A stretch of 64,000 nucleotides of DNA from Fasciola hepatica. Taxonomy: Eukaryota > Platyhelminthes > Trematoda > Plagiorchiida > Fasciolidae. A program made the translations under genes and the position numbers. This document shows positions 9,650-21,779 of this stretch, one piece after another. Numbering within the stretch: position 1 is the stretch's first letter; each line of letters starts with the position of its first letter. The notes beneath the pieces are model-generated. The model was not told the origin of the DNA. It saw only the letters and a program-made list of their open reading frames with translations, and ran no database searches. The DNA lies in assembly GCA_948099385.1 (NCBI GenBank), contig CANUEZ040000151.1, positions 6,704,001-6,768,000 on the forward strand. The letters run 5' to 3'.

Positions 9650-12640
9650 GTTCCCCGCGGACTCCTCTAACAGCATGTTTTCGAACTATGGGTTTTACTC
9701 CTTCTATTCTGATTCACTTCATGTGTAATAAAAAACTACACACAAACTTAGTTTTTCTGTTATTGAGTAAATCTTTTCTTGAATTTCAGGTTTATGAATG
9801 GGTTTTTTGCAGGATTCACATTTCAAACGGATCTCTAAGATTATTTTATTCAAATCCAGTGATAAATTTGCATAAACTATTCGGAAGACAAGCACTGCGA
9901 GAGAAATTCCTTTCATTTACCGTCATCGGTCGGTACCTATAAGATCTCATAAGATTTTATTTCAAAACGTAGTTATATTTCTCGCTGGATTTTATACGTA
10001 CGCGACCGATGAGAGTATACAAAAGGAATACCTTCTCTAGTAATGTTTGTCTTCTGCATTGTTTATTCAAAATTTTTATTCATTGCATACATTTGCACGA
10101 CTGTTTTCTTCTTTCGTTTACGTATTTCCTTCAAAACATTATTGAAGCCACTACACAAGAATTGCCGAAAAGATCTAAAAAGTAGAATGATGCGAATTAA
10201 AAAAACTGGGTTATACGTGACGATCCGAAATTCACGTATCGAAGTGTTTGTCAAAACGCAAGCCAAGAACGGGTCAGGGAGAAGATATATCCAAAAGTGG
10301 AGCGCGGTGTTCGGGGGAGAATGGCAGACGAATAAATATGTGTGTATTGTGAATAAAATAATTGTACTACCCGAACCGCGCAAAATGAGATCAGAAATCA
10401 CCTAACTGTTCCTGAAATGTATCGGTCCTTTGGAATACAAATTAGGGCATTTTTATAGACGGTAAAAGTATAGAGAAATACTTAGGCAAGTAGCGACTGA
10501 ATCGCAGGTGCACTGATTGGTCATCATAATTGTGTCGAATGTTGTTAGATGACTGAGTTCGAACGAATGTACCACTGTCAGAATCGATGAGCATATAAAG
10601 CAATCAAAGTCTGAAGTGGAATAAACCATATTCGCGTGATGATTTTGACTGTGTGAAAGTTACCTTTGCATTATTGATCCCAAATTGGACTGGATGAACT
10701 TTGTCATTGACTGAAATTACTACTTTGGATGATTCATATAAAAGCTCCACAATAATCCTTTTTGAAAAGCCCATTCCATTCTAGAAAGGGTCATCTGAAA
10801 TACTCATGAAAGTAGAAAAATTTCTTCCATGGGGACTTCTACACATCTCGTCACGAGGGAAATCGGACTTTTCACAACAGAAACCTTTCTACACACATGA
10901 TTCAGGTTTCAGTTTGTAGAAAATCGACTGAATGAAGAATAGGAATCATATGAAATCTGCCAAATGGAAGAAACATTCTATTTCGGGCGCTTACAGGAGA
11001 AGACTCTATTGTTTACCGGTATACAAACAGGGGTAGTTACAATACACATACACCACGGCCCTCAGTTGTCATGGTGACATTGTTTGTGACATGCGCACGT
11101 GATGAGTGAAGGTCGATGAACCAAAAGTCAAATACGCCAAGCTGTTTCACATAATTACAAAAGACAGTTGAGATTCTATGTTTTAACTCTGCCAATCACT
11201 TACGGCAGTTAATGGATTTGTACAATCAGTAAAGCAATGACAATTATGCTAGTTTTTAAACTACTATTCCTCTACTCACAGAAAGAAACCGAGCATTTGA
11301 GTTTTTTTACATGTGCTGATGTTTGACAGAAGATTTTCGTTAGCCTTTAGGAATTACACTGAAAATCAAATATGCGCTCACATAAAGAACATAGTATTTT
11401 GAGGAAAAAGAAAGTGTAATTCGTTCTGGTGCACGCTGGATGAAATCACTCTGGACAATGAAACGCAAGGGGGCTGGTTGGCAGACTGCTTTCAGCCTAA
11501 CCACCTCTCAAATGACTACCGCTGTAGCAGCGATCAGTACCAGTATTCGGAGCCCAGTTTTAAAAACGCCTTTTCTAACCAATGATCTGGACCTTCGAAT
11601 CCAAACAAACACCCAAGTACCTTGGATATAAATAGGTGTTCAAGCTGAGCTCGCTCTTCCTGAGAAATTTAAATGCTTCGTCAAGACATGAAGCAATGAA
11701 AGGAGACAGACAGTCGTTTTTTTAATTTGTATCGATTGCCAATGTTATCAAAAGTCCGAATTTATCTTCACTTTATTTTGTAATGGTGTTAACTATGTGG
11801 TATTTAGATGTCATCCTAAATTCTCACATTTTCCAGGCGCCATAATCCATCATCTGTGCACGGATCCGTTTTGTTCCCAAATAGTCCCCAACTTGATCTT
11901 TACTGCCTTCATATCAGTTCTAATTATTTTATTGTCTGATTGTTTGTGAGTTGTTATCGGGCAGTTTAATCACACTGTCAGGTACCGCTTACCTAAATTT
12001 TGTTTGACTGGCTTCTGTCTTATTCCAACAAACGGAAATGCAGTTTTAAATAGAGGCACCAACCATTTTGAAATTCCCAACTTATAACTAAGAGCCCCTG
12101 TTTATCAAAGTGATCAAGCTCTCGTTACCGTCGGACCCCAAAACCTTTTTTATGTTCAAGCACACTGGTCACTTGTCTGGACCAAACGATGAAAGGTCTC
12201 AACTAAAGACTTGTCCCCCGTCCAAGCTGGACTTCCCATAAGATCATTTCCATTTGGTCTTGGAAGCTTTCTCTCGGATGTTCCCTTCCCCACTGGGCAT
12301 ATTCACTATGACACTGAATTCAATAGTTGACTTGGGTCCCCCTGTGAAAACTGTATTTTTTATTGATGACAAAATTGTTTCATCTTTGCTACAACCCCTG
12401 AGAAGATAACATTACTATATGATCTCATTTAATCCAGATACAATATCATACTTCTCACATCGAAGGTGACATGAACATCCCTACTGATTACACAGCGAAG
12501 CTCACTTTAAACATAACTCAGTCTTGAGCAGCCAAGAGACAAAAAGGTAGGATACGTCATTTCCCCACCAAATTTTCAGAACAGCAAATAATAAACTTCT
12601 TTGGCACGGAATAAAAGCTTCTACGCAAGCGGCGTGTCTA
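9650..12640. other. no gene recognised
   Basis: AT-rich and stop-dense. Overlapping frames of 120 codons (+, 10043-10405) and 112 codons (-, 10063-10401) face each other but show no known domain and are probably chance. 12120-12640 may hold the eroded 5' half of the next CR1-like copy, but no motif is secure. Confidence 0.4.
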
Positions 12641-12649
12641 TTCATGGTA

Positions 12650-13985
12650 CTCCAGTGTGAAACCTGAAAGCCTAAAGTTTGCGTTTATTCCCTCATCCAT
12701 GGATTTGTTATCAAAGTTACTCCTTTCCTCCCCCTCCGAAAAGGAACAATTTTTACTCCCGAGCAGGTCTTCAGCCAACTTTGATCCTCAGAACCAGCCT
12801 CTACCGTGGATCCAGACGGCCTATCCTCCGGTCTTCTCAAATTATCAGAAAATCCGTTGAAGCCTGTGCTACCTGTGCCTCTCGGAAACCCGTACCAGTG
12901 TAGTGTGTTCCTAAACGCTGTACTTATAACGCGTTGTCAAAACGTCGTCGTTCCACCAGCATCACTTCCCCTGGGCTCTCTTTAACAGGTTCTGTTCCTC
13001 TTTTGTTGCTCCTGATGTTCCCTTTTAGTTTGCATACGAATCCAACAGGTTCACACTGGACCCCGTTGAATAGTTCCGTGAAATCAATTCAATGGAACTT
13101 TCTCGACCAACGCTTCGCCTTTCACTCAGTTATCCGTAGTCTCCTTTTTCAAAATCGTAGCCTTTTGTCTGCACCAGTTCGTCACTCTTGTGGATAAAAG
13201 GCTGAGTTAGAACAAAAAATGAACGCACGAAAGCTGAGGAAATATCTCGAGTCCCTTAATGAGCAACGCCAGTACACTTCAGGGAGCCGTTATTTCCCCC
13301 CATTTCGTCACCATGTATATTGACATCTTATCCACTGCATCACATGCGTGACTTATTAAGTATATCGACGACGTGGTGCTCTTCCAGTCCATCTCCAACC
13401 AACTTTAGTTCACGTCGTTTTGCGGACTTAGTTATTAATCAGAAAACTTCATCCCATTCTAGCCTACACACCAACATTTCCAGATTCTACAAGTGTGCTA
13501 AATCCTTTTCATTCTCTTTATCCCAAGCAACATTTGATTATAAAATGTCCCCGTTTCCAGAGTTAACTCAGTCATATATTTGGGTGTTACCGAGAGCTCC
13601 AGTTTACCGTGGTCTTTCCGCATTGTGAACAGTGTAAAAAACAAGTCTACTCAATCTCCTAATCCGTAGGTGAACTGTCATTACTTCGTTTGTCCCTCAG
13701 TGTGTTCTCTTGATCTTATTCTGCTTCTTTGTCGCAGTTCTTCCTAGTTCAACAGAGAAAGATTTTCATACACACGCAGTTACAGTCAGTTGTATTTCTT
13801 TGACAACCTTGAGCTTATCCCCAGTGTACGTGATTTGTAAAATCTTCATCAGGATTCCCACGGACCCTATCCATCCCCTGTACCAAGACTCATCCCGTCC
13901 CACATAAATTCTCACTGAAACTCTACAGTGTCTTCTGTAGCACGTGTTCTGCTTAACACGGTGGAAATCACGTACTAACTTAATA
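12650..13985 (+). pseudogene. CR1-like non-LTR retrotransposon, RT region, decayed
   Basis: Frameshifted RT. The block TLQGAVISPHFVTMYIDIL (near 13270-13330) corresponds to the conserved VPQGAVISPTLFxxYIDDL. The catalytic box reads YIDDVVLFQS, with YIDD codons at 13361-13372. Next come THQHFQIL and YLGVTESSSLPWS, the post-catalytic motif. The same order (DDVVLxQSxSNQ, SFxxxLxxxxNFxS, HTN) recurs at 37.4 kb, so the two are copies of one family. The N-terminal part (12657-13197) consists of fragments in several frames. The catalytic residues survive, but the frame is destroyed. Confidence 0.7.
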
Positions 13986-13989
13986 AGTA

Positions 13990-16080
13990 CATAGGTTGCA
14001 GAATCAGATTTTTTCTCACTCTATGCACATTTTTGAGCTCATTTCAAAGTAGCAATTATCAGTTAACTCACTTGTTTTTCATGTGATTAAAACGTGCTTT
14101 TGGTAATTTACACAAATCCCCAATACCATGCATAGCCATGATAATATGATAATATCATCAAAAAAGGATCATTGGCGGTTTTTCAGGAAATTTGGATGTT
14201 CAGTAAACTCTACCGTGGAACTTTTATTGGGCGAATATTTAGGATCTCATAATTCAGGCTTGGTAACCAGTTGGATGGCACTGAGGCTGTTGTCTATTAC
14301 CAGCGCATACGAACCAATGGTTGTAACTACTCGATAACTTTATCATTATTGTTTAACATCGGCTTGAAACCAAGTATGGGGCCGACGCAACGACAATAAA
14401 AACAAAAATGAGGAGTAAAAAGTACAGCAGAAAGAAACAGTCGATCTCGGTACCTTTGGTCACTTCGTGCGATGATTTACTACTCGAATGCCCAGTCCAG
14501 AGCAGACCAACTTATTCGAGGATGCACCTCTAGCCTATGCGCAACCAAACACGTCTCGCAAAGTACCACCGTTGGTCCGGATCAGCTGATAGCCAGTTGT
14601 ATGGTTTATTCACCTCTTCTGAAAATCCCGGTCGGATAAGCTTAACACGACAAGGAGCTATGACCTTCGCCACTTCACAGTGCCATCAGCAGATTTATGT
14701 GGCCCTTTGGAATGAAAAATTTTGGCCATGCCAAAAACCCATCACATCCTCGACTGCTGTAGCTGATCGCCCACAACGGTTTACCTGTTGAGTCCATCCT
14801 TTGCATGGTGAAGCGCGAGGCTTTCCATTCCTCTGTCCGAGACCTGGGGACGTGCCCGGTAGCATACAGATCAGACCTGTCACGATTGGACGATCGGGTC
14901 AACCATTGCTGACTGACCTTTCAGTTACTTTTGATGGATTTCAGTGTTTGCTTCTGTTAGACAGAGAGCACAAAACACCTTGAAAACTGAAGTGAAAATC
15001 ACTGAGTATGAGTATCCAGGGTATAGCGTATTTCAAGTCCGTTCTTAAAGATTAGGAACACGAAAATGTTCCGTGTTTGCTCATTTCAACTGTTCAGTTG
15101 CTAGCCCGCCTAAGGCTGGGAAGAGTCGCGCAACCATGCTGACCGGTCGGTACTTGAAGTGACTTGATCTGGAATAACAATGGTTTCTTGTTTTCTGAGT
15201 TATTCAACTTATTCGTGATGCGGAAATAAATGCCCATTTAATTTCGCACAGACTCTCACTTGTTCGCTCTTGTGTATCCCATTTCAGCTGTGTGATTCTG
15301 ATCCTGTTGAATGTGAGTTTTTGGTCTCCAACTCAAGGCTTTCAGTTCTTATTTTAAAAATTCTTCATAAATGGCGCGTTCAGTTTATTTTATTAACTTC
15401 TTCCCAGGTAATTCGAACTTCAGCAGCTCGTTCTAGAATGTTCTATGGCTTCTGGTTGTACACGATCTCCTGAAATGAAGTTAGATATACTTACTGACCT
15501 CATTTTAATAAAGAGTTGAATCATTCCTTTGAGCTTGAAAGAACCTGTTAGCCAGACATTACGCTCAACATGTGAGAGAGGAACTATTACAGCTGTGGAG
15601 TCGTCTAACTGGGCCGCGCCGAATGTCACTTCATCAGTGGGTGGTACGAAGATACCACATATTGGCAGTGACTATCGATTGCCACTAAACAGGGGCTCAT
15701 TTCGGCATACGTGCACAGTTTAGGAACATAATTATATGCTCAATCGGTTAGCAGCGTCTAGTGTATTCTCGAAATATTGACAAAAAGGATACATAGTTTT
15801 AGATAACTTTAGATAAGGAACCAAGGGCTATGACAACAGTAAGTTCTGGTTTCGGTTTACTCCGGTTTATTCGAACTATACGCGATTGCTGCCCTTATTG
15901 TTTTCGGAGCAGTTCGTTCAGTTCACTACTTCTATTATTCCGGCCGTTCAACTGTTATCACTAATGTTTCACCTACTGGCGAGGGTGACAGCCTCGAACA
16001 GTGCAAAAAGCCGGCTGTTTTTATTCCAAGGAGGCAAACAAAATCCTAACGTACATAAAAACAAAGATAAGTCTTGACAG
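13990..16080. other. no confident gene; possible eroded coding at 14500-15000
   Basis: Between 14537 and 14983 two consecutive plus-strand frames (84 and 60 codons) and a third frame give protein-like composition, but I recognise no family. The stretch lies upstream of gypsy RNase H and could be its gag or protease end; that is speculation. 15886-16077 has an open frame of 63 codons without motifs. Confidence 0.3.
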
Positions 16081-16089
16081 TTTACTGGG

Positions 16090-16790
16090 CCGTCAAGCTT
16101 TCGCATAAATGTGTTTGGTCAAAAGTTTGTCATTCTTACTGATTATGAGGAGCTGCTATTCATTTATCATCCACATCACCAGTAATCCACATCATAGCAA
16201 CGACTGTTCAGAGATGGATTATTACACTCAGCACCTATAATACGATGCAGTATATCGTAGTTCCAAAGGCATACAACATGCTGATATTCTGTTCAGGCTG
16301 CCAAGTTCATCTCCACCACCAATCGCCCATGACAGCTTTGTAATACAACCATTGCTAGTGCCGTGGGAACTCCTTAAGTTGGGTTAAAAATCATTTAGTT
16401 CCAGCGATTTCAGCTCTGCGTAGTTGTTGGACTTTGAACGAAAAATGACTATGTTTTCTAATCTCATCATGAAGACTTTCTGACTGCTCCAGACGGATAG
16501 TGGAGCATTACCGATCATGTGGTGATCCCTCCAACATTCAGTTCGGTTATATTAGCGCACTTAGACGTTGAAAAAACCAAGTCAACAACGCGATCTACTT
16601 GCTGGTGTCCGGAGCTGGATGTCGATATCTTTCGCACTACCAAAAAGTCCTACCAGTGACGACATAAGTATTGAAGCCGAGGTCAGTTCAGTGTGCATCA
16701 AAAAAGCTAAGCGCCATGCGATTTGTTACAGGTAACTGTTTAAAATCGAAGCTTCTTGGGATAATAATCTTAACCACCGGATGTCTAAGG
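16090..16790 (+). pseudogene. Ty3/gypsy pol fragment: RNase H and integrase N-terminus
   Basis: The translation near 16100 reads FRINVFGQKFVILTDYEELLF, matching the gypsy RNase H block (F-Y-LFG-FxIxTDHKxLxF). Further on, HADILFRLPSSSPPPIAH corresponds to the RNase H end (ADxLSRLP). The 16500s carry HVVIPPTF, as in the (D)RVVIPPxL block before the integrase zinc finger, and 16610 carries ELDVDIFRT. Near 16690 there is CIKKAKRHAICYR, similar to CxxCQ of the zinc finger. Stops and frameshifts are frequent. The integrase core resumes after an insert at 17206. Confidence 0.7.
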
Positions 16791-16800
16791 TTTTGTGTGT

Positions 16801-16802
<2 letters not shown>

Positions 16803-16858
<56 letters not shown>
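16803..16858. repeat. (AT)28 microsatellite
   Basis: Uninterrupted AT dinucleotide array lying inside the split gypsy pol, next to Penelope-like 3' sequence. Confidence 0.98.
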
Positions 16859-16862
<4 letters not shown>

Positions 16863-17110
16863 GTGTACTTGTACGGTAGGTTTGGAAATGGGTCTTCGTT
16901 CCCTCAGTGAAGGCTGGATCATTTGAGGTCACTAACTTGGTGTGAACTTTGGAACATTTACTCATCAGCAACGAACAGACACGCATTCCCAAAACCCCCG
17001 ATATACACACACCAGCATACCCAAAAAACGTTTGAAACCCAGCTGATGATCACTGGATAGTAAACTAGTCCTGAGAAAGTCTACCCGCGATAACCGAAAC
17101 GTCGACCGAT
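16859..17110 (-). repeat. Penelope-like 3' fragment inserted in gypsy pol
   Basis: On the minus strand, 17100-17070 reads CGACGTTTCGGTTATCGCGG...CTTTCTCAG, the same block found after the PLE RT at 2193-2230. The fragment lies between the RNase H/zinc-finger part and the integrase core of one gypsy copy, and ends next to the (AT)n array. The exact insertion borders cannot be fixed by eye. Confidence 0.5.
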
Positions 17111-17199
17111 CACTGATTTTTCCGACAAGGCTGTGTTACCGAACACTAAGCAGTTCCTCCGACTTAAGATACCTTCAAACCTTTCAAATAACTTCCATT

Positions 17200-17650
17200 T
17201 TTAGTGCCATGTGATGAGTGGCAACATGTACGTGCGGACCGTCGTGGATCCTTCTTGGTTAAATACTATGACCGCGTTATCTTTGCCCTCTGGTCACAAT
17301 TGTACTTAACAAATTCACCTATCGCAGAATTCACTCTGACTGTTCTCAGAAAAACATTCACCTGAGAAGGAGTTCCGTTTGTGCTAGTTACTGACAGTGG
17401 TACACAGTTCACTGCTAAATCCTTGGCTGAGTGGTTGAAAGATCTTGGTGGTAAACATGTGTACACTGCTCATCTACACCCACAAATCAATGGTCTTACA
17501 GGGAATTTTGTACGCATGCATTCACTCCTCTAACTTGATCGTGCCTTTGACAATTTTTCTGTGCAATATCATAATGCTGTACACGCCGCTATCTGTAAAA
17601 GTCCTTCTTAGTTGCTTAAATGCCGTAGTCCGGTGACTAATTTCAATTTA
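17200..17650 (+). pseudogene. Ty3/gypsy integrase core fragment
   Basis: The clearest stretch, from 17384, translates as LVTDSGTQFTAKSLAEWLKD followed by HPQINGLTGNFVR. It shows the second catalytic aspartate of the DDE integrase (VTDxGTQF) and the segment that normally carries the catalytic glutamate (HPQxNGxxExFVR); here the glutamate position reads glycine. Upstream, YYDRVIFALWSQLYLTNSPI is the loop before it, and downstream DRAFDNFSVQYHNAVHAAI corresponds to the helix after the core. The fragment continues the element interrupted at about 16790. Confidence 0.75.
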
Positions 17651-17699
17651 ATTATTAACAATTACGCCGGTCACTTCGGGGACGAAGACTTACGGACGG

Positions 17700-18640
17700 C
17701 CAACGGAATCACCACTTCATGCAACACAGATTGAATGGTCACTATTCTGGATCTGGATGTTTTATCAGGTCATAAAAGTCACAATGAACAGGAACAGTTC
17801 AGCGAGGAAAGTCAGTCTGAAGTCAGATGACCACTTGTTGCATCAACTGGTTATTCAGGTTTTAATAAACTTGAATCAGCAAATCACCCGGAACAATCAA
17901 CTCTTAAGAGATATGAAAGAGTTCGTTCATTACCACCAGGAATAACGGTGTAAGGAATATAACCCTAGCTCATAGTATTTGACTGTACTGTTCAAAATAC
18001 TTGAACTGCCCAGAACTGCTCCTATCCATAACTACGTACACGGAAGTAACAATGGGGCTAAAGGTGAGGGACTGCACGGTAATTAATGACATAAATTATA
18101 TGTGGACCTGTATAGTATCAAACGCACCAATCGGCAGATCAGCAGTAAATCAATCACAGCCGGCTATGGTAGTACCGGTTCACAGTGATTCTGATCGGCT
18201 GGGGCTTCCCGCTGAATAAAGTCACGAAACTGTGTTGTATCTTTTCCCGAGAAAACCTTACCAAATCACCAATAATGACCCCAAATAGTCTGACTGCCAC
18301 CATTCATGTTCAGCCCTTGAAGCCCTCGCTTCCCTCACACCTTCCATCCGGTCGTAACTAGATCAGAAATGTGTGATGGCTAGGGATTGTTTCTGCTATT
18401 AGGGCGATACATTCAACAGTGGAAGCAGGTCATCGCGGATAGAATGGTGGTGGAATATACTCACTTCAGTAATAATCGGTTCATTCTTCAAGATAAAGTA
18501 TGAACCACAGAGCGACAATGGGCGTGATTAGGTCACAGGGATTGAAAGCAAAGGGATGAAACAAGATATACAAAACTTGGTCCTAAATCGTGCTGGATAG
18601 CGTTGATGAAAAAAGAACAGGCTTGTTTTTGATAACACCC
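17700..18640. other. no gene recognised
   Basis: Possibly the eroded 3' end of the gypsy copy. No LTR was identified by eye. Confidence 0.35.
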
Positions 18641-18827
18641 TCCTCGTAGCTAATACATTTACATTTATAGTTTAGAAATTGCACAAATTATGAACAATGT
18701 CCGTGTGCTAAAGTGTGATTGGATAGTCATCGAAGTGGGTGCGGCGTAGTTAGGAAAGATAGGAGGGGAAATGTTGTTCCTTAGTAAGGAAAAGGATCAG
18801 TGAAACAATGACCATGGGTTTCACGGA

Positions 18828-19728
18828 TTATCCATTTCTGGTTTCAACCAAAGGGTCAACGTATGGGTCACATTGAGCTCCAGGGTGGGTCTCGGATAGC
18901 GGCCGGGGTAGTTTGAGTTTCTTAACGAGACGTTTCTGAGAACAAAGCGATAGGCTGAATAATCTGATCTTTCCAGTCTCTACCATTCCCATTTGTTGTT
19001 TTCGAGCGACTTTTGGCTGATTCCTAGGGACTCTGTAGACTATTTTGAACGCTTCATCGTTTACGTGATGCCCAGTGTCCGCAAGGTGTGCCACAATTGC
19101 ACTGGAGATGGATTTTCTGCTTCTCGTCGACAGCCAGGTTGGTTTTGAGCTCTTTGACCCATGGTGATAGTTGCCGTGTCGCTCTACTATACACCTTGCC
19201 GAACATGACCAAAAAACGAATAGGTTAGCATGGATGAAGTGAGTACAGGTAATTTGTCTTTTAGGTTCGTCGAGATGGCTTGTCGACTGTTGCAGTGGGC
19301 GAGTAGTGTAACAGCGAGAATGGTGCAAACGATCGACTTTTTCAAGCGTCTTATTGGTAACTCACTTTTGTCATCTTTTTGAAAGGGAGTTGAATGTATA
19401 AATCTTTCTTCTTAACGGTCTCTAACGCTTGTCTTGTTGCCCTTTCTGCTATGTTCTTTTGGATAAAGCGCTCGGGGTATCCTTCGTCCAATGGCGTTTG
19501 CTTCAAAATGTCTAATTTTTCAATCACCGTCTCATTCGGGCAAATCATTCGCACACGGGCTGCGAGTGAGCGAATAAGGTTACGTTTACGCCCGATAGGT
19601 GCAAAGCTGGAGAAATTGGTGTATTGGCTTGTCCATGTTAGTTTGCGATATACGTGACGGAGCAGTTTGCAATCGCCACCCCTTGAAAAAAATACAACCA
19701 GAAAGTGAAAAGTGTCCCATTCTTCCAC
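18828..19728 (-). pseudogene. Penelope-like element: RT C-terminus plus GIY-YIG endonuclease region
   Basis: Two minus-strand frames follow one another. The first (19728-19351, 125 codons) reads RHVYRKLTWTSQYTNFSSFA, then EGYPERFIQKN and KKDLYIQLPFK, the diagnostic C-terminal RT blocks of PLEs. The second (19328-18828, 166 codons) reads LFVFWSCSARCIVERHG, then SRKSISSAIVAHLADTGHHV and FKIVYRVPRNQPKVARKQQM, ending SQKRLVKKLKLP. This is the PLE endonuclease region downstream of the RT. The YIGRTER-like core appears as CIVERHG, so the GIY-YIG active site is damaged. The RT N-terminus and catalytic box are missing. A hammerhead-bearing terminal repeat sits directly upstream (19798-19837), so the copy is a 5'-truncated unit joined to a terminal repeat. 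Confidence 0.85.
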
Positions 19729-19749
19729 GAGGATACAGGAGCTGGAATT

Positions 19750-19910
19750 TTTTGACGTAAGTAGTATCTACGGTTGGATGGACAGTATTCCTCGGGAGCA
19801 TACGATCGGCTTTAGGTTATTGTCTTTCTTTAGATGGGACTATCCGCTACTCTTCTGCCCATCCATTTGTTCTGATACTTGTACACGCAACTATCAGCGA
19901 ATCACCACTG
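19750..19910 (-). repeat. Penelope-like terminal repeat, left arm, with decayed hammerhead
   Basis: Minus-strand hammerhead relic at 19837-19798: the core reads CTAAAGA in place of CTGATGA, then GACAATAACC, then AAA, then GCCGATCGTATGC. The post-cleavage segment CTCCCGAGGAA...GTAGATACTACTTAC runs into the RT frame. The upstream part (CCATTTGTTCTGATACTTG, plus strand near 19861-19880) is inverted relative to 19998-20021. Confidence 0.65.
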
Positions 19911-19969
19911 TAGTTCCTCAGTGGACTTCCCTAAGAAAAGCTTCGTCTCACACTCCTGATGCGCCAAGT

Positions 19970-20150
19970 AGATTGTTGTGGAGAAACATCTACTGAGTGT
20001 ACAAGTAATAGAACAATTGGATGAACAGAGGAGAGCCGGCTATGCGCACCTGATGAGCAGCAATGGCCGCAAAACCGATCACATGCTTCCGAGAAAAGTT
20101 GTCCACCCAGCAGTAGACACTACTTACATCAATAAAGTATAGAAGTGTGT
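19970..20150 (+). repeat. Penelope-like terminal repeat, right arm, with hammerhead
   Basis: Plus-strand hammerhead at 20044-20086: CTGATGA at 20050-20056 is intact and stem II GCAGC...GGCCGC pairs with one mismatch. The second core block reads AAA instead of GAA (G12 replaced by A), and the stem I strand GCGCAC no longer pairs fully with ACATGC. The post-cleavage sequence GCTTCCGAG is kept, followed by GTCCACCCAGCAGTAGACAC and TACTTACATCAATAAA. The G12 change should abolish cleavage. The changes from the sibling copies are largely G-to-A and C-to-T, as in ageing repeats. Confidence 0.7.
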
Positions 20151-20509
20151 ATTATAATGCTACCGATATGACAAATGACTACGAAGACTAACAAATTTGT
20201 TTATCTGGACAATTACCGAATTTGGTGGCACCTGTGTAGACCATTTGCACAACGTTGCTTCCCTCCAATGCACACGTTTCCCCGCTCCAGCTTCTTGATT
20301 TCTGCTCTTTTGAGCACTGCCGAGTATGTTCGTCATCGTTTCTCGGACCAAGGACCAGAAGCTATAGTCTCTATGCGGGAGCAGGTCCTGACTTAAATTA
20401 GGAGAATCCTAAACTGTACCGAATCTGGATGGAGTACACATATCTAACTACAATTTGAATTGCGAATTCCAGCACTGTATCAATGCAGTTCAATGTTTTT
20501 ATTAGTATG

Positions 20510-21070
20510 AAACCATGATAATGGATCACCTGTTAGTGAACAATCCGGGGATGCATCAGCTGAAGTAGATACTTTTCGCTACTTGAGCAGCTATAAATCA
20601 CCAGTTGGTTGGATATCGGATGAAGTTTTTTCGAGTAAACAAAGGGCGTGCTTGACGTTTGCGAATTTGAACCATCTGTGGCACCGGCTTGATATTCGAC
20701 GGTCCGTTGAAGATCGAGGGTACACTGCGGTGTTGGGATTCAGAGGTCAATAAGTTGAGCAAGAGCTCAGTCTTGAAAGCCTAAGATGGCATTGTAATGC
20801 CTTGTACATACCCACTGATAGATATCTTCGGAGTTCTTAGTTTTCTCAGGTAGGTAGCAGATGGATGGTAAGTCGAGGTGTACATTCCATGACGAAGCTA
20901 CAATGTATGGTAACGCTGGCCAGCAAATTTGGCCGCGTATCACGTACTAGACTTCAGAGTTGGGGTTTACGAGATCAGACCACCGGATATTTGAACACTT
21001 TCAGTGACACGACTGAGTGCTGCAGTCAGAGGAGTAATTGCCTTTCAGCCGTATCTTTGTTTCTACGGTT
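20510..21070 (+). pseudogene. RTE-like non-LTR retrotransposon, C-terminal fragment
   Basis: Plus-strand pieces read VDTFRYLSSYKSPVGWISDE then RACLTFANLNHLWHRLDIRR and SVEDRGYTAVL, corresponding to the RTE C-terminal block (VDxFxYLGSxIxxxGxxSDEI, ANLxHLWRxRDIxxxVKGRVY). Around 20865-21060, MVSRGVHSMTKL, SRTRLQSWGLRDQTTGYLNT and FSDTTECCSQRSNC correspond to the final block (SRLPGWGPRDxxxxWLETLSDMAQxRSQW). The middle part is lost or frameshifted. There is no catalytic box. Confidence 0.7.
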
Positions 21071-21490
21071 CCCGTCGATAACTTTCTTCACCGTTAATTT
21101 CCTGCTTGTGCTTCTTTATACTGTGCTTTTGACTAGAAAACCGCAAATTAACAACCCAAATAAGATCACTGAAGTGTGAGGTTAAACCTTGAAGTGGAGA
21201 CCCAGTGAACGAGTTATGATAACTGTATTTAAATTGTTTGACGGTAAAGGTTATAATGTAACAAAGAAAGTAGAATTGGTGATGCTCACCTGAATTTGAC
21301 CAGCCAAACAAGACCAGTCGGTAAAACATGTACAACCGTTTACATAGTTCTTTTTCCTAACCGCGATGTAGTAATGTCGTTCCTCTGGCTGCCTGAGTAT
21401 TTCGGCTTCGTTCTAGCCAGGTGCCTGAAGCCATTATGTTGATTCCTTTGCCCGCTCTTTCCTTTCGATTGGTCCGACTGGTCCGGTTGA
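21071..21490. other. no gene recognised
   Basis: Follows the RTE end. Frames on both strands have no motifs. Confidence 0.35.
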
Positions 21491-21494
21491 CGGC

Positions 21495-21700
21495 TTATTT
21501 GGTAACCCCTCACATGGGCTATCTTGCTCGTCGCCTGAAATCCTGCTGAGCTCCAGTTACAAGTGCGGATGCCTCTTTTTGTTTGTTGCTGGATGCTTCC
21601 GATATACTCACCGTCTCTTCTTTGGGTTGTGGCTCTCAAACGTTTGGCCCGACTGGTTTGACACTCTTTTCGTTCTTTTGCTACGGTATTCTCCGCTACA
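21495..21700 (+). repeat. dispersed repeat shared with 56465-56690
   Basis: Contains GGGCTATCTTGCTCGTCGCCTG...TTTGTTTGTTGCTGGATGCTTC...GATATACTCA, aligning over about 200 bases with the segment at 56465-56690. Function unknown. It lies near RTE sequence at both sites, so it may be an RTE untranslated region. Confidence 0.55.
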
Positions 21701-21779
21701 CAAAAGCATAGCTAGTTGTTGCATGACCATCTTTACGCTGGCAAATGCGTCGAGTGCAACTTTGAGAAACATTATCTAA

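Noticed and set aside
10043..10405. Overlapping opposed frames of 120 and 112 codons
   Set aside because: No motif, basic AT-rich composition and reciprocal overlap; most likely chance.
14537..14983. Consecutive frames with protein-like composition
   Set aside because: Three frames compete, no family was recognised, and there are no convincing splice signals; not called as a gene.
17042..17085. CTGATGA motif near Penelope sequence
   Set aside because: No GAAA block or stem II partner at a suitable distance.
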